From NCBI GenBank assembly GCA_020698575.1, contig CM036245.1, forward strand, positions 788,837 through 852,836: DNA of 64,000 bases, in the 5' to 3' direction. This document shows, piece after piece, positions 12,039-24,500 of the stretch (position 1 is its first letter; each line of letters begins with the position of its first letter). The notes under the pieces are model-generated. The model made no database searches, had not been told where the DNA came from, and was given only the letters and a program-made list of their open reading frames with translations. The DNA is from Bostrychus sinensis. Taxonomy: Eukaryota; Chordata; Actinopteri; Gobiiformes; Eleotridae. The translations under genes and the position numbers were made by a program.

Positions 12039-12539
12039 AAGGTGAGCAGTTATTTTGTTGTTAGTTCCACAGAAAGTACACAATTAGTCCATTAATGTTC
12101 TCAGATTGCTCTTAACAGGATAACAGGGATATAGTCATTTATATGTAACCTCTATTATTTTATTTTTTTATTTTATAAATTTTAAATCTTATAGGCTCAT
12201 GATAAACGATTGTTTCAAACTGAGCAGGTTTAACAGAACAAACAATAAAAGCCAAAATAAAATAAATATGCATAGAGTAAAACCGAAATAAATACATAAA
12301 TCAAAAAAATTTCACCGGGGTAAGAGAGAGTGCAACCATACCTTCAAAAAGCCACGCTGCCTTCTTTGATTTACACATTTTCAAAGAGAATTTTAAAGAT
12401 TCTAACGCATTAAAAGATTTGACTTTACCGAATTTATATTTATGAATACAGAATTCTGCTAAAATTATGTTATTCTCATGTTATTCTCATGTTATTACCA
12501 CCACTGACCGCGGGCTATTTGAAGCCTACGTCATCCTCC

Positions 12540-12740
12540 TGCGACAGACCCGGAAGTCCGTCTCCAGAGCCAAAATGGCGCTGCGTTGGAGCGAGACGAC
12601 AGATGAGGCAGATGTCGGGTAAAGAGTGACCGTGGACCGTTTCATCCCCGAACCAACGCAGAGACTGGACCCGAGCCGCGGGCCCGGGGCGAGCGGGACC
12701 CGGAGAACCGAGCCTGAGTCCGGGCCGAGGTTAAATGCAG
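12540..12740 (+). promoter_or_regulatory. atg16l1: atg16l1 CpG-rich promoter and non-coding exon 1
   Basis: A GC/CpG-rich block stands out from AT-rich flanks, 3 kb before the coding start. It holds an ETS-type CCGGAAGT at 12550-12557 and a YY1-type AAAATGGCG at 12572-12580, a pairing typical of housekeeping promoters. The ATG at 12575 opens a 15-codon upstream frame that ends at TAA. Candidate 5' splice sites are GG|GTAAAG at 12619 and CA|GTGAGT at 12740; neither puts the 12575 ATG in frame with the main start. Confidence 0.65.
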
Positions 12741-14152
12741 TGAGTTTTAAAGCTTTACCGCAGCGTTGTTAGCGCGCTAGGCTAACCTGTCGAGTCACGG
12801 CAAACTCCAACGCCGTTACAGTTTACAATGATTTGTGACAATTATCTGTAAGTTTACGGCTTTAGTTCAACAGTTAACATGTAATTTAAGCGTGTTTTTA
12901 GTTATTTTTGTTGCACTTTGTTCGTAATGCCTCGCAAAGGGAGGCTACCTCTTTTATGATTTCCTTCCTCATAAACACAGTTTTACCCCAACACGTGACT
13001 GTCCGAGGAGGTAAACATTTAGGAAAATATATCTGAATAAATGTTTTCCATCCGCCAAACCTAAACGCCTGTCTCCAAGTTCCTGTCTGTGAGACATTAT
13101 GTTTTTTAGTTCTGTTCTGGTTTAGTGCCAGTTTCCTGCAGTTTTTGCTAAATCAGATTAAATCAGGATGCAGGAAAATGACTCATGCAGTGCTGAGTGG
13201 CCTCAGTTCTGCTTAAAGTTAAACCAGAACCAGTCAGTATCTTGTTTAGCTCAAATTAAGAGAATGTTCTGGTGCAGTGGCTGTTCTCAAATACCACAGT
13301 AGAGCCAAAACATTAGACTTTCTATAAACCTGGAAATACAGGAAATAAGGTTTGTGTTTGTTTAAGAGGCACAGATTTATGGGCTGGAAAATCAGGCCTG
13401 GAAGCAATAGTTTTGTTTCTTTAGTGACCAGGATAATTAAGGACTTTTACGTGAACTCTCAGATAAAATGAATATAAAAGAAAATTAGATTCAAAGGCAG
13501 TTTATTCAAAGTTCATTTTTAAAGGAAAGTTTTATGATGATGTGAGGCTTTCCACAGCACGGGACAGACAGTCGTAAAGATGTGCTCTAAAAGAAGACAG
13601 TAAACGCCTTCAATTTTGCACAAGGCTGAATTTTCTTATCCATTTACTAAATAAAATGTCCACAGATATGTTTAAATGGTTTATATAAAGTGTCTCATTT
13701 GTTTTTCTTGTTGAAAGTGGGCCACAGAGGCCTAGACTTTAGAAAAACATGTTCCACAAACTGCTCCCAGAGGATGAGGCTGAAAACACCTGGCCTCATT
13801 ACAAATGGTCAGTCAGGGATTCAGGATTCGCCGGTGACTGCAGTTATTGCAGCAAATATGGGTCTTAGGCACTGGTCTGGGTACTGTTCAAATTTTTTGA
13901 TACCAGTTCTTAAACGATACCTGGTTTTCAACACCGGTGCCTGAGCGATTTTTATGATACCTGTGGTGAGCTTCTACAATCATAAAACACAATAATACAC
14001 CTGTGTAAAGAGCTGGGTACCATTAAACGATACCTTTGTGGTATCAAAAGAAAAGTTACAATACTACTGGTATCAAAAAAAAATTGTATTCAATACCAAG
14101 TTTCAGTCCCTAGTTGGGCCTGTCTTTTATGGAGCTAAATCATTTTTGGAGC

Positions 14153-15064
14153 TACCGTTTTTCACGACCATAGGGCACACTGGATTATAGAGCGCAGTTT
14201 CAGTTACGGGTGCTTTTTCTGTATTTAACACATACAAAAGGCACTGGGTTTTAGGGCGCGGGCACGTTAAAACATACCGGTAAAACATGCATGCTAGTGT
14301 GTGTTTTAAAAAAGGCAGCGGGAGCAAAACTGAGTTCGGTTGTGATTTATTGAAGTATTTAGCAAAGTTATTAACATTATTTTTTCAATCATCAATCAAT
14401 CAGCATCCAAAAATCCATCAATGTCCTCATCTTCTGTATCTGAAAAGAACAGCTGGGCTAGATTTCTATCAAACACGCCAGGTTCCCTTTCGTCATTGTC
14501 AGAGTCCGTCTCGTTGCTGTGCGGCTCCTCATGAATGATGCCGGCTTTTGCGAAAGCTTGAAGAACAGCGCAAGCAGAGACGTTAGCCCAAGCATCTACA
14601 ATCCATTCACAAACTGTGGCGTAACTCGCCCGGCGCTGCCTCCCAGTCTTAGTAAAGTGTGTTCGCCATCTGTCATCCATCGCTCCCACGCCGTTCGCAA
14701 CCTTACTTTGAACGCTTTTGAATTCTCTCGCAGCTGCTGGATTCCCATGTTCCTCCGCGTAGCTGATAGCTTGCAGTTTAAACTGTGCTTCATAAGCGCG
14801 TCTCTTTGCAGGTGGCATTTTCAGCGTTGCCAAAACGATGTTGTTCTGCATAATGCACATACCTGCACTTTTGTACTGTTCGGGGGGGTGTCTTCTTTCA
14901 CGCCCACACTTCCCTCTTTACCGTTCTCATGCTGTCCTCTCCTACGTCCGCTTTCCCGAAGTCACACAACAACACATTAGGCGCACCGCACCATAGGGCG
15001 CACCGTACATTTTGGAGAAAATTTAAGACTTTTAAGTGCGCCCTATGGTCGTGAAAATACGGTA
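14153..15064 (-). mobile_element. Pogo/Tigger-like DNA transposon, internally deleted
   Basis: The ends are inverted repeats, TACCGTTTTTCACGACCATA on the left and CGTGAAAATACGGTA on the right, with TA at each end as for Tc1/mariner-pogo insertions. GGGCGCAC-type motifs repeat inside the ends. A minus-strand frame holds the two ends of a pogo-type transposase (see next entry). Confidence 0.8.
14396..14821 (-). pseudogene. Pogo-type transposase remnant with internal deletion
   Basis: The minus frame opens MPPAKRRAYEAQFKLQAISY, like the N-terminal DNA-binding helix-turn-helix of pogo/Tigger (CENP-B-like) transposases. It then jumps to a C-terminal stretch: CEWIVDAWANV, AFAKAGI and the acidic end FFSDTEDEDIDGF. 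The central DDE catalytic part is missing, so it cannot be an active transposase. The longer open frame extends a few codons upstream of this Met. Confidence 0.75.
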
Positions 15065-15596
15065 AATCCTTAGCTGTGAGTTAAACCAGTAGTGTGTGTG
15101 ATTTATTGTGTTATTTATTTGATTTGTGCAAAGGAACATTCAATTTTCCACTAGGGATCGAAACTTGGTATTGAATAAATGTTTTTTTGATACCAGTAGT
15201 ATTGTAACTTTCCTTTTGTGGTATCGTTTAACCGTACCCAGCCCTACTTAGGCGAGGTAAACCCTGGACAGTGGGGAGTTGGTTGCAGGACGGACTCCGG
15301 AGATGTACTTGTGTTGGAGTATGCATACACGAGCGCATGACATCATGCATACTCGCGTAGGATTTACGCGTCTGTGTGACAATGCTCCAAAATGTAACAC
15401 GACGCTTACGTGAGCTGCAGCCTGCGGCGCACTGCCAGGCCCCAGTTCACCTGAACATGCGAGTCTTTGGGCGGTGGGAGGAAGCTGAAGAGAACAGGCA
15501 GACTCCACAAAAGGAGTTTAAATAAGTTCTGTAATCTAAAATATTCTTTATGTTCAGTGTAATAAATCTGTGTGTGTTTGTTTTGTGCAGCTGGTC

Positions 15597-18500
15597 ATGG
15601 CGGAGAGGCGGGTGGAGTGCCAGTGGAAGAGACACATCTCTGAGCAGCTCAAACTGAGAGACAGAGTCCAGAGGCACGCCTTCGAGGAGATCATCCACCA
15701 GTGTGAGTACGACACAGACACACACAGGAGACTGGGGGGCCCTGCTCTCATCAACACAAGCGACACAAAGGAGCTTGTAATTGACTTTAGAAAATAAAAT
15801 AAAACAGAGCTGATGAATGGGGAAGAGGTGGAACAGGCGGAGTTTTAAATATGTTGGGGTCCAGCTCTCTGAAGGCCTGACGTGGGGAGCGAACATCAGG
15901 GAGTGAACATCGGGGAGCGAACATCGGGGAGCGGACATCAGGGAGCGAACATCGGGGAGCGAACATCGGGGAGCGAACATCGGGGAGCGAACATCGGGGA
16001 GCGAACATCGGGGAGCGAACATCGGGGAGCGAACATCGGGGAGCGAACATCGGGGAGCGAACATCGGGGAGCGAACATCGGGGAGCGAACATCGGGGAGC
16101 GAACATCGGGGAGCGAACATCGGGGAGCGAACATCGGGGAGCGAACATCGGGGAGCTGGTGAAGAGGGTGCAGCAGAGACTTTTCTTTTTGCGGACTCTT
16201 AAAAAAAAAAAACCTGCTCTCCCACAGAAGCTTCTCAGCCGCTTCTACAGTGCACCACAGAGAGTGTCCTGAGTTATGGATGTGCTGTGTGGTTCTCCAG
16301 CTGTTCCTCAGAGAAAAAAGGTCTGCAGTGAAAAACCAGAACAGCACAAAAGATCACTGGTGCCCCTCTTCCTCCCCTGGAGCAGATCCACTGTGCCCGC
16401 ATGAGGAACAGAGACAGAAAACCCAGAACGTTATCTTTTCCACCCCCTCCCCTCGGGCAGGTTCAGAGTCATGAGGGCACGGACGGAGCGACTAAAAAAT
16501 AGGCTTCAGTAGAGCTTTTACAGCCCTAGGAAAGAAACTGGACTAGAGACTGGACTAGCACCTTACTGTGTGGCACAGGAATACTTTTTACTGTTTTTAA
16601 TACTTTGCACCCTGCAGTACATTGCACTTTACATTTTATGCACACACATATGTTTTTATAATTTCTTATGTTTTTTTTTTACTTTCAATTTTATTTATTG
16701 ATTGATTTTAAGTTTAAATGACTGCTGCTGTGTGAAGGGCTGCTCTCAGAGAGAATGTCGTTGTACTGAATGTGGAATGACAATAAAACCTTTCCTCAAG
16801 TAAAAACCCTCAGCCTCGTACTCTCCACAGCCTGTCGTGCCTTCCTCTTTCTCTGTTACGTATACGATACTGAGAGATGCTCCTCATGTGTGAACTCAGA
16901 TTCTACAGACCTCCTCCTGACACACGTGGCACAGCTCCTGAAACATTCGTTAGGCTCTGTGGGGAAAGCAAGAGCAGCCACTTCCTAAAGGCAACAGAGT
17001 CACAGCAGATCAGAAAATCCCATGTGGACCCCAATTATAACACTTAAAAATACAGTCTGTTTGCTAAAAAGGCTTCAGTTAATGTTTCTAATGTAAGGCA
17101 ACCTCTGGCGGTCCTCTGCAATACCTTTGTGGCCCAACCGGAGGCCCTGGACCCCAGATTGGGAACCACTGGCCTGGAGAATAAACAGGAATGAACTGCT
17201 CGGATGTGGCTTGTAGCACTACATTAATGTCACAGTGAGCCCCGTCCCATTGGTGAAGATTGGTTCTCTGTGTTCAGGCTCCACCCACAGGAGCCAGTTT
17301 GTGCTGGTCCCAAACCTGGATAAATCTAGAAGTTGCATCAGGAGTAGGGCTGCACAGTATATCGCAAAATTATCGCAATAACGGCAAATGTAAAATCTGT
17401 ATCACAGTAACGCTGTGGTCTTCCATCTGACAGAGATTTACACTGAAGAATCATTTTCCACCAGAGCCTTAAAAGAACATGTGTTGTGACTAAATAAAAA
17501 TGTTTAAAAAGTCCAGTTTTAGTGGGAATTTAATTAATTTAGTCCCAGCTTAGCCTTGTTTTATTCCTGGTTTAGTCTGTGTTAAGTTTTTTGATTTCTG
17601 ATTTTGACGCTGTTTTGACTTGTAAATAACTTAAATTTTAGTTTTACCAGAACTAAACCAGGACTAAACCAGGACTAAACCAGGACTAAACCAGGACTAA
17701 ACCAGGACTAAACCAGGACTAAACCAGGACTAAACCAGGACTAAACCAGGACTAAACCAGATCTGAACTAAGTCTAAACCAGGACTAAACTAGGTATAGA
17801 TTAGGGCTGCACGATATGGACAAAACATGTGATATTTGATAACTATGTTGAAAATTGCGATAACGATATTATTGCGATATTTGAAACCAGAGCCTACTTT
17901 TGGAACATAGTAAGTTAAATTCACTACATTTCACAAAAATATAAGTTCCTGTATTTACAAGTCAGAACTTAACCCAGACTAAACCAGGAATAAAACAAGG
18001 CTAAGCTGTGTCTAAATTAATTAAATTACCACTAAAACTGGACTTTTTAAACATTTTTATTTAGTCACAACACATGTTCTTTTAAGGCTCTGGTGGAAAA
18101 TGATTCTTCAGTGTAAATCTCTGTCAGATGGAGACCACAGTGTTATTGTGATATATTTAGATTCTTGTGATACAGATATTGCGTTTGCTGATATTGTGAT
18201 AACGATCATTTTGCGACATATTGTGCAGCCCTAGTATAGATCTGTTTTAGGTAAATTGTAATTATAAATGTCGGAATAGCAGGTCCAATCTTAAACTATA
18301 GTAAAAATATCTTTATTGCAAATGTTCTCGTATCGTGCAGCCCTGATCTGAAGAACCTTTGGTGGAACCTGCTGCACCGCTCAGATCGTTGGTTTCTGAT
18401 GTAAATGAGGCTCAGCGCTGCAGACTCTTAATCGTTCATTGTCCTTTACCACGAAATAAATCTTGGCTCACTGCACATTTATCTGTGTACTTACGGTAAC

Positions 18501-21500
18501 GCGTACTTAGAAAGTAGTTTAATGTGACGTCTCTGTGTTCAGATAACCGTCTGCTGGAGAAGGCAGACCTCCAGGCCGTTCTGTCAGAGAGATACCAGAC
18601 CGACAAATATGAAGTCCAGAGACCACACGACGGGAGGTGAGTGACTCTGCTCTGTGTACTTTAGATCAGAGGGGTCCAAACTCTTTTCACTGAGGGCCAC
18701 ATACTGAGAAATGTATGAAGAGAGGGCCAAATGGGACTTTTGACTGTTCCTTAGGGATGTAACGATTCTTCGTAAATCGGCTAAAAATCGATGCAAAAGA
18801 GAGAAATTTTGAATCTGTGTGGGGAAAAAAAGTATCTCGATGCCCCTTTAATGCAGCGTTCAGGCCACTGGTGTAATCTGGCTCAGGTGTTTGGTGCTAA
18901 ACATCATTACCTGGCCGTTTTACTTTAAAGAAACATGCATTTATATCAAGTTTTGGTTTGTAGAACTTGTAAAATCACTAGCCCGACGTGCTGGGAACGT
19001 GAAAAGGCTGTACTTTTTAATAACTAACTTTCTCTCCTCGGTGCGTCTCACACAGAGGAACAACACCGAGCCCAGGACAGAGAGACATCTGCAGGTTTTA
19101 TTTCGGCTGCACCTGTTTCCGTTTACCATCGTTCAGAAAGTAGCTTGTTGTTAGCAGCGAGCTAAAGGAAAGCTAAGTGGCTAACAACAGTTAAAGTTTA
19201 TCTGAAGTTTCAGTGGCCCCTCCCCCGGAGCGTTTCCATGGAGATCAGAGTCTTTATTGTGGATGTGACTTTCCTCACTGATATTTAAGATTTGACTTAT
19301 ATTTGACATTTTATATTTCTTGAGGAGTGGATTTATGACGAGCTGCTTCTCTGTGCAGTGCTTGCTGCTAAAGTGTCTCTGTTTTTGAAGGAGAGTAGAA
19401 AGATGTTAATACAAAAGTCACTAACAAATTATGTTATATTTTTGTAATTTTTACATGTTATTGTTTTAATATCTACTTTTTTATTACATTTCAGTTAATA
19501 AGAAATGTACAACATTTTAAGTTTGACAAGGAGACACAAATAGGCTCTGTAAAAAAATCTTTTGGTCATAATTATAGTGCAGCTAAGTCTGCTAATAAAA
19601 ATCAAAAAGAGTCATAATCGTGAACAGAAAATCGTGAATCGAATCGTGACTGCAGTGCATCGTTACATCCCTGCTGTTCCTTTATCACATTCTTTTGAGT
19701 CTCCACAGTAAATCATTCGCACGAGTATAGACCCCACATTTATCTGGGCTTGGGACCGGCACATAGTATGGATACAATTTTGATTGACCCCACCAACCAC
19801 TGATGTTCATTTTGGTAGGAGAGGGGTGAGAGGTCGCACCTGTGCTCGTACTGACAGCTGCTCACAGAAACACTGCAGACGCTCTTCACCTGTAACACAG
19901 GAAGCTTTTCTCCTTGTAGTAAAAAGTACTGCAGTACCTGTGGCAATTTGAAGCCAGAGGGTAAATATATACTAAGCCATGGTTTGGACAGCCCTGCTTC
20001 AGCTCTGTCGCTTCATCTAGAGCTGGGTAAAAGACGACAGCTCTACACTGTAATGAACTTTCTCCTGTTCAGAGACAAAAGTGTCCTCCTCACAAAACAT
20101 CATAGAAATATTATACATTCATATTATTTCTACTTTTCCTTGCATAAATATTTTAATCAGCTTCTTCCCTGACCATAAATGCCAAATATTTAATTATTCT
20201 CTTTTTATGCCAAAGTATGTAATGGCGCCTACACTTTTTTTTAGTAAAAAAAAAATATATTTTTTTTATTACAGCCTTGGGTCTGTCAGAGATCAACATT
20301 AATTATTTTCATGGATCATTTTTTTCCTGTGCTCTGGAGAATCTGAAATCCAACTCCCATTAAAACTGGTTTTAACTTTTACTACAAAAAAATCCCAAAT
20401 CCATCTAAATAAATGTTGATCTGTGACAGACCCAAGGCTGAAATAACTCCCTGTAAAAACATCCACTTTGCTTTGAGAATATGGAAAATAATTTATGTTT
20501 TTAAAGGGTTAAAATTCTGAAAGTAACTAAATATTTGTCATTTATGATCAGTGCAGAAGTTGATTAAAAGCTTTGTGCAAGAAAAAGCATAATATTTCTA
20601 TGATGTGACGAGGGACACTTTTGTTTTGGGGAGGTAGAATGTACTGAGTTTTATTTGAAGCATGAGTACAGTAGTTTTAATGTCTCTGCATCTATTTGTA
20701 TTTAACTACGACCCATTTAAATCCCTCTGAAATAAATAAATGTTTAAATATCTTTTCTTCTCGTCCCTTGTCCCCAGCGGAGGCTCAGAGTCCGGCCGCA
20801 GCGACGCCCTCCAACAGGAAATGGCCCATATGAGAATCAGGCACCAGGAGGAACTGACGGAGCTGCACAAGAAGCGAGGAGAGGTCAGTACTACTGTGGT
20901 ACTTCTACTGCACTGTGGTACTTGTACTGCACTGTGGTACTTGTACTGCACTGTGGTACTTGTACTGCACTGTGGTTCTTGTACTGCACTCACACAGAGG
21001 AAGAGAAGAGTGTAGCTCGTCGTGGTGATGTTGGAGAGAAATGTATTATTTTACTATAAACCCGAACTGGTTTTAGGCGGACTGTAATGAGGTTTAGTTG
21101 GATTTTGACGATGACACCAGACCAAGAGAGGGTCACAGGCTAAAGGCCTTGATCCACCAAGGCGACTCCCAGACTGCCACCGATAAGACGGAGCGACAGC
21201 TCGTCTCCTCCCGTTTCCTGACGTCAAATGACCTTTTTCCCTCTTCATACACAGAAGCGACAACCGACCTAAAGACCGTGTTTTGCGCATGTGCATGATG
21301 TAATTACCCCCCCACAGCAGCAGATGGCACTAGCCAGTGAACAAAGATAAACGGAAGTGACACAATGTTTGTGGAGTACATCTGCATGTAGCGCCTTGGT
21401 CTGCACTGTTCTCAGTTTGTCTGAACATTACAGAAGTGTGATCATGGCCGGGTTGGACATTGTTTTGTGTGGATTAGGAGCCGCTGCTCTGTTTCTTGAA

Positions 21501-24500
21501 GAAGATAACTTTCCACACGGAATTGCGAAGAATGCAAAAATGGTGACGGGATGCTGCCACAGTGGTTTTCACCTCTCGTCACTCCGTCACTTCCGCTAAA
21601 ATTCCCGTGAGCTGATTGGTGCGGCAGCTGTAGTGCTAGGCCTATCAGAGCGCTTCGTGCCAAAGACCAAAGACGCAGATTCAACAACAACAACAACAAC
21701 AACAACAACAAGGCCAATCGGCAGGAAACTGGTCAGACGGCCTCCGTCCTGGAGCGATGGGGGCAGACGGCACATACAGATCAAAAGGACGGAAATGAGC
21801 GACGTGGAAGAACCGTAAAGATGGCTTCAGACGGGCGATCGTCACCTTGGTGTATGGCGGCCTTAACGGGAAGTATAACTGGAGACAAGCCAAGAGATCA
21901 GACCTTGGATTTTGACAGGTTTGGGCTTGATTCTGGACTTATGTCCCTGGCCCAGTCCCTGGCCCAGTCCCTGGCTCAGTCCCTGGCCCAGTCCCTGGCC
22001 CAGTCCCTGGCCCAGTCCCTGGCCCAGTCCCTGGCCCAGTCCCTGGCTCAGTCCCTGGCTCAGTCCCTGGCTCAGTCCCTGGCTCAGTCCCTGGCTCAGT
22101 CCCTGGCTCAGTCCCTGGCTCAGTCCCCGCTTCAGTGACAGTCTCTCAGATAAACAGATAGAGTTGGTCTGAATGCCTGAGCTCTGACTCACTCACATAT
22201 TTCCTTGAACTGGGCTCAGGCTCTGTCTGTTTAAAACTCTGCATACTTTATTCAGAGAAGCCTGATGTTAATTAGAGTCCCGCGTGACCTGGGTTCAGAT
22301 GGTTGATGGTCATTTTAGCAACTTTAAATGTATTCAGAGACATGTCTTTAACCATTTGTAGAGTTGGTTATAGGTGGCGTACGTCTCATCCTCCTGATGT
22401 TACTCAGATAAAAGTAAAAATCACTGAGTTAATGAAACAAATGTGATCGTGTGAGTCAGTGTAATTACTGTTTCTGTTTTATCTTAACCAAATAAACTTC
22501 AATGTAGTTAAACAAATCCAGCCACAGCATTCACAAGCCAGTGTCCTCTTTGTGCCAGTCCTAATTCAATTAAATTCAATTCAGATTTATTTGTAAAGCC
22601 CAATATCACAACAAAAGTCGCCTCAAAGGGCTTCACAAACAGTTGATCAAACATAAACACACAATCAGCACAAACAATAACTACACTAAACTAAACAGGC
22701 CCAGGACACTCCTGTCCTTAGACCCTCCTCCTCGGTAAGGAAAAACTCCTAAAAAAAACCCAGCTACGGGAAAAAAGAAGAAACCTTATGGAGCCCATAT
22801 TAAGCCTGGATAAATGGAGAAGGCTGCCTGTGCCAAGTCAGTCTGAGTTTGTTCACCGTCTGAGGCCAGAGAAAGTAAAAGCTGAAAGGAAAGTTGTTAG
22901 AGCTTAGCCCAAAAACCGCTGAACACATAACCACAGACATTAGAGCACATTCGTGTGCATTCACAGTGACTTGGGGCCTTAGGCGGGGTGCACCCTGGGT
23001 TACACTCATTCATTCACTAGGGGTGATTTAGAGTCACCAGTTCACCAACACATGCCTGCGTTTGGACGTTGGGAGGAAGCTTGAGAGAACCCAGGGTAAC
23101 ACGGGGAGGACGTGCGTTGTCCGGCCTGAACCCCCTCCTTGCTGAGAGGCGAGAGCACGAACCTCTAGAAGTGGGACTCGTAGGGCATCCCACGATTCAG
23201 TTCAAAGGCGATGCATCAGACGCCTCTCTGGTTCATGTCAGCATGAAAGCCTCAACAATAATTCATTTTAATTGTTTATTTTATATCTGAAACGTAATTT
23301 TAAACTTTTTACTCCAAAAACCCAAACTCGGCAACTAATAACTGAGATGTTGCAGTAGAAAATTCTGTTAGCATTTGTCAGAGCTGACTCTCTGCAACCC
23401 AGCACCAGCAGATCTGTTTTGGACACAGCCTACTGTATTTTCTGGACTACACGTCGCTCCGGAGTACAAGTGGCACTCGCCAAAAAATGCATAATGAAGA
23501 AGAAAAAACTGTACAAGTCTCATTTTTTGGGGGGGAAATTTATTTTACCAAATCCGACACCAAGAACAGACATTTCATGTTGAAAGGCGAGTTATAGTAA
23601 TAATAGAACTAGAGAACAACAGCTGAATAGGTGTGCGCTATGCTAACGTAACACATTGATGGTTATTCAGCTACATGAAGCATAAACAACGAACTGAATA
23701 GGTGTCTCGTATGTTAACGTAATATATTAACAGTTATTCACATAACTATAGCATAAAGAACATAATATAACAAGTTCACCAAACTCACCATCTCACTCCT
23801 AATCGCTAAATCCTTTAAATTCTTCATCCTCGGTGTCGCTTCTGAACAACTCCGCCAACTCCGGAGGTAGACGAAGCGCCGCTTCCTCCTCTGCGTGGCT
23901 GTCGTCAGACTCAGCATCAGTTCCATTTCCAATTATTCCGCTCTTTCTCAGTTGTCTTTATAGCCTAAGTTGTTAGTGGTAATGTTTACATTTTAAATTG
24001 TCAGTGGTACAGGTGCAGCAGATGCTGGTACACAAGCCTAGAGCGCCCTCTAACCAACACCTGAAATATTTTAATATATAAGTCACACCTGAGTATACGT
24101 CGCACCCCGAGCCAGACGATGGAAAAAAGTGACTTATAGTCCGGAAAACATGGTGCTTTAATCATCTGTAGTCTTTACAGAATTCAGATTATTAGCTTTT
24201 CTGAATCGATTCAGAATCTTTTTAAAGAAACGTTCCATGCATCAGAAAAACCTCTACAAACCGCTGTGCCCCCCTGCCTCATATCTAACCTACTCTGGTT
24301 TGGGTCGGGCTCAGGCTGAAAATCTTAACTCTAAGCTTTTTGAAAGAGTTGCACTAAAGTTCAGTGTTTTCCTTTCTCACAGTTGGCGCAGAACGTCATC
24401 GACCTAAACAACCAGATCCAGCAGAAGGACAAGGAGATCCAGAGCAACGAGGCCAAGTCAGTCCCTCGCCGAACTAAAACTCATAAACCTGTGCTTACTT

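Larger units (their letters stand above)
14008..15247. mobile_element. Outer inverted-repeat element interrupted by a pogo element
   Basis: The left arm (about 14008-14113), with GTGGTATCAAAAG and CAATACTACTGGTATC, matches the right arm (about 15152-15247) in inverted orientation: the right arm reads GGGATCGAAACTTGGTATTG and ends in CCCAGCCCTA. A related GATACC-rich stretch lies at 13864-13965. The CAGCCCTA end is hAT-like. The pogo-type element at 14153-15064 sits between the arms. Confidence 0.6.
17345..18345. mobile_element. hAT-like MITE (copy A) with internal minisatellite and a nested second MITE
   Basis: It starts TAGGGCTGCACAGTATATCG and ends ATCGTGCAGCCCT, hAT-type terminal inverted repeats. 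Its left half matches the reverse complement of copies B (17802) and C (34498). An 11-mer array (17653-17760) and the complete copy B lie inside it. Confidence 0.75.

Noticed and set aside
15447..16347. Open frames reading PDVRSPMFAPRCSL-type repeats
   Set aside because: These are the 14-mer array inside a dead LINE, read on the opposite strand.
23738..23932. A 64-residue minus-strand protein repeated identically at three sites
   Set aside because: It is an off-frame reading of the pogo remnant. The meaningful relic is in the adjacent frame, ending FRSDTEDEEFKGF.
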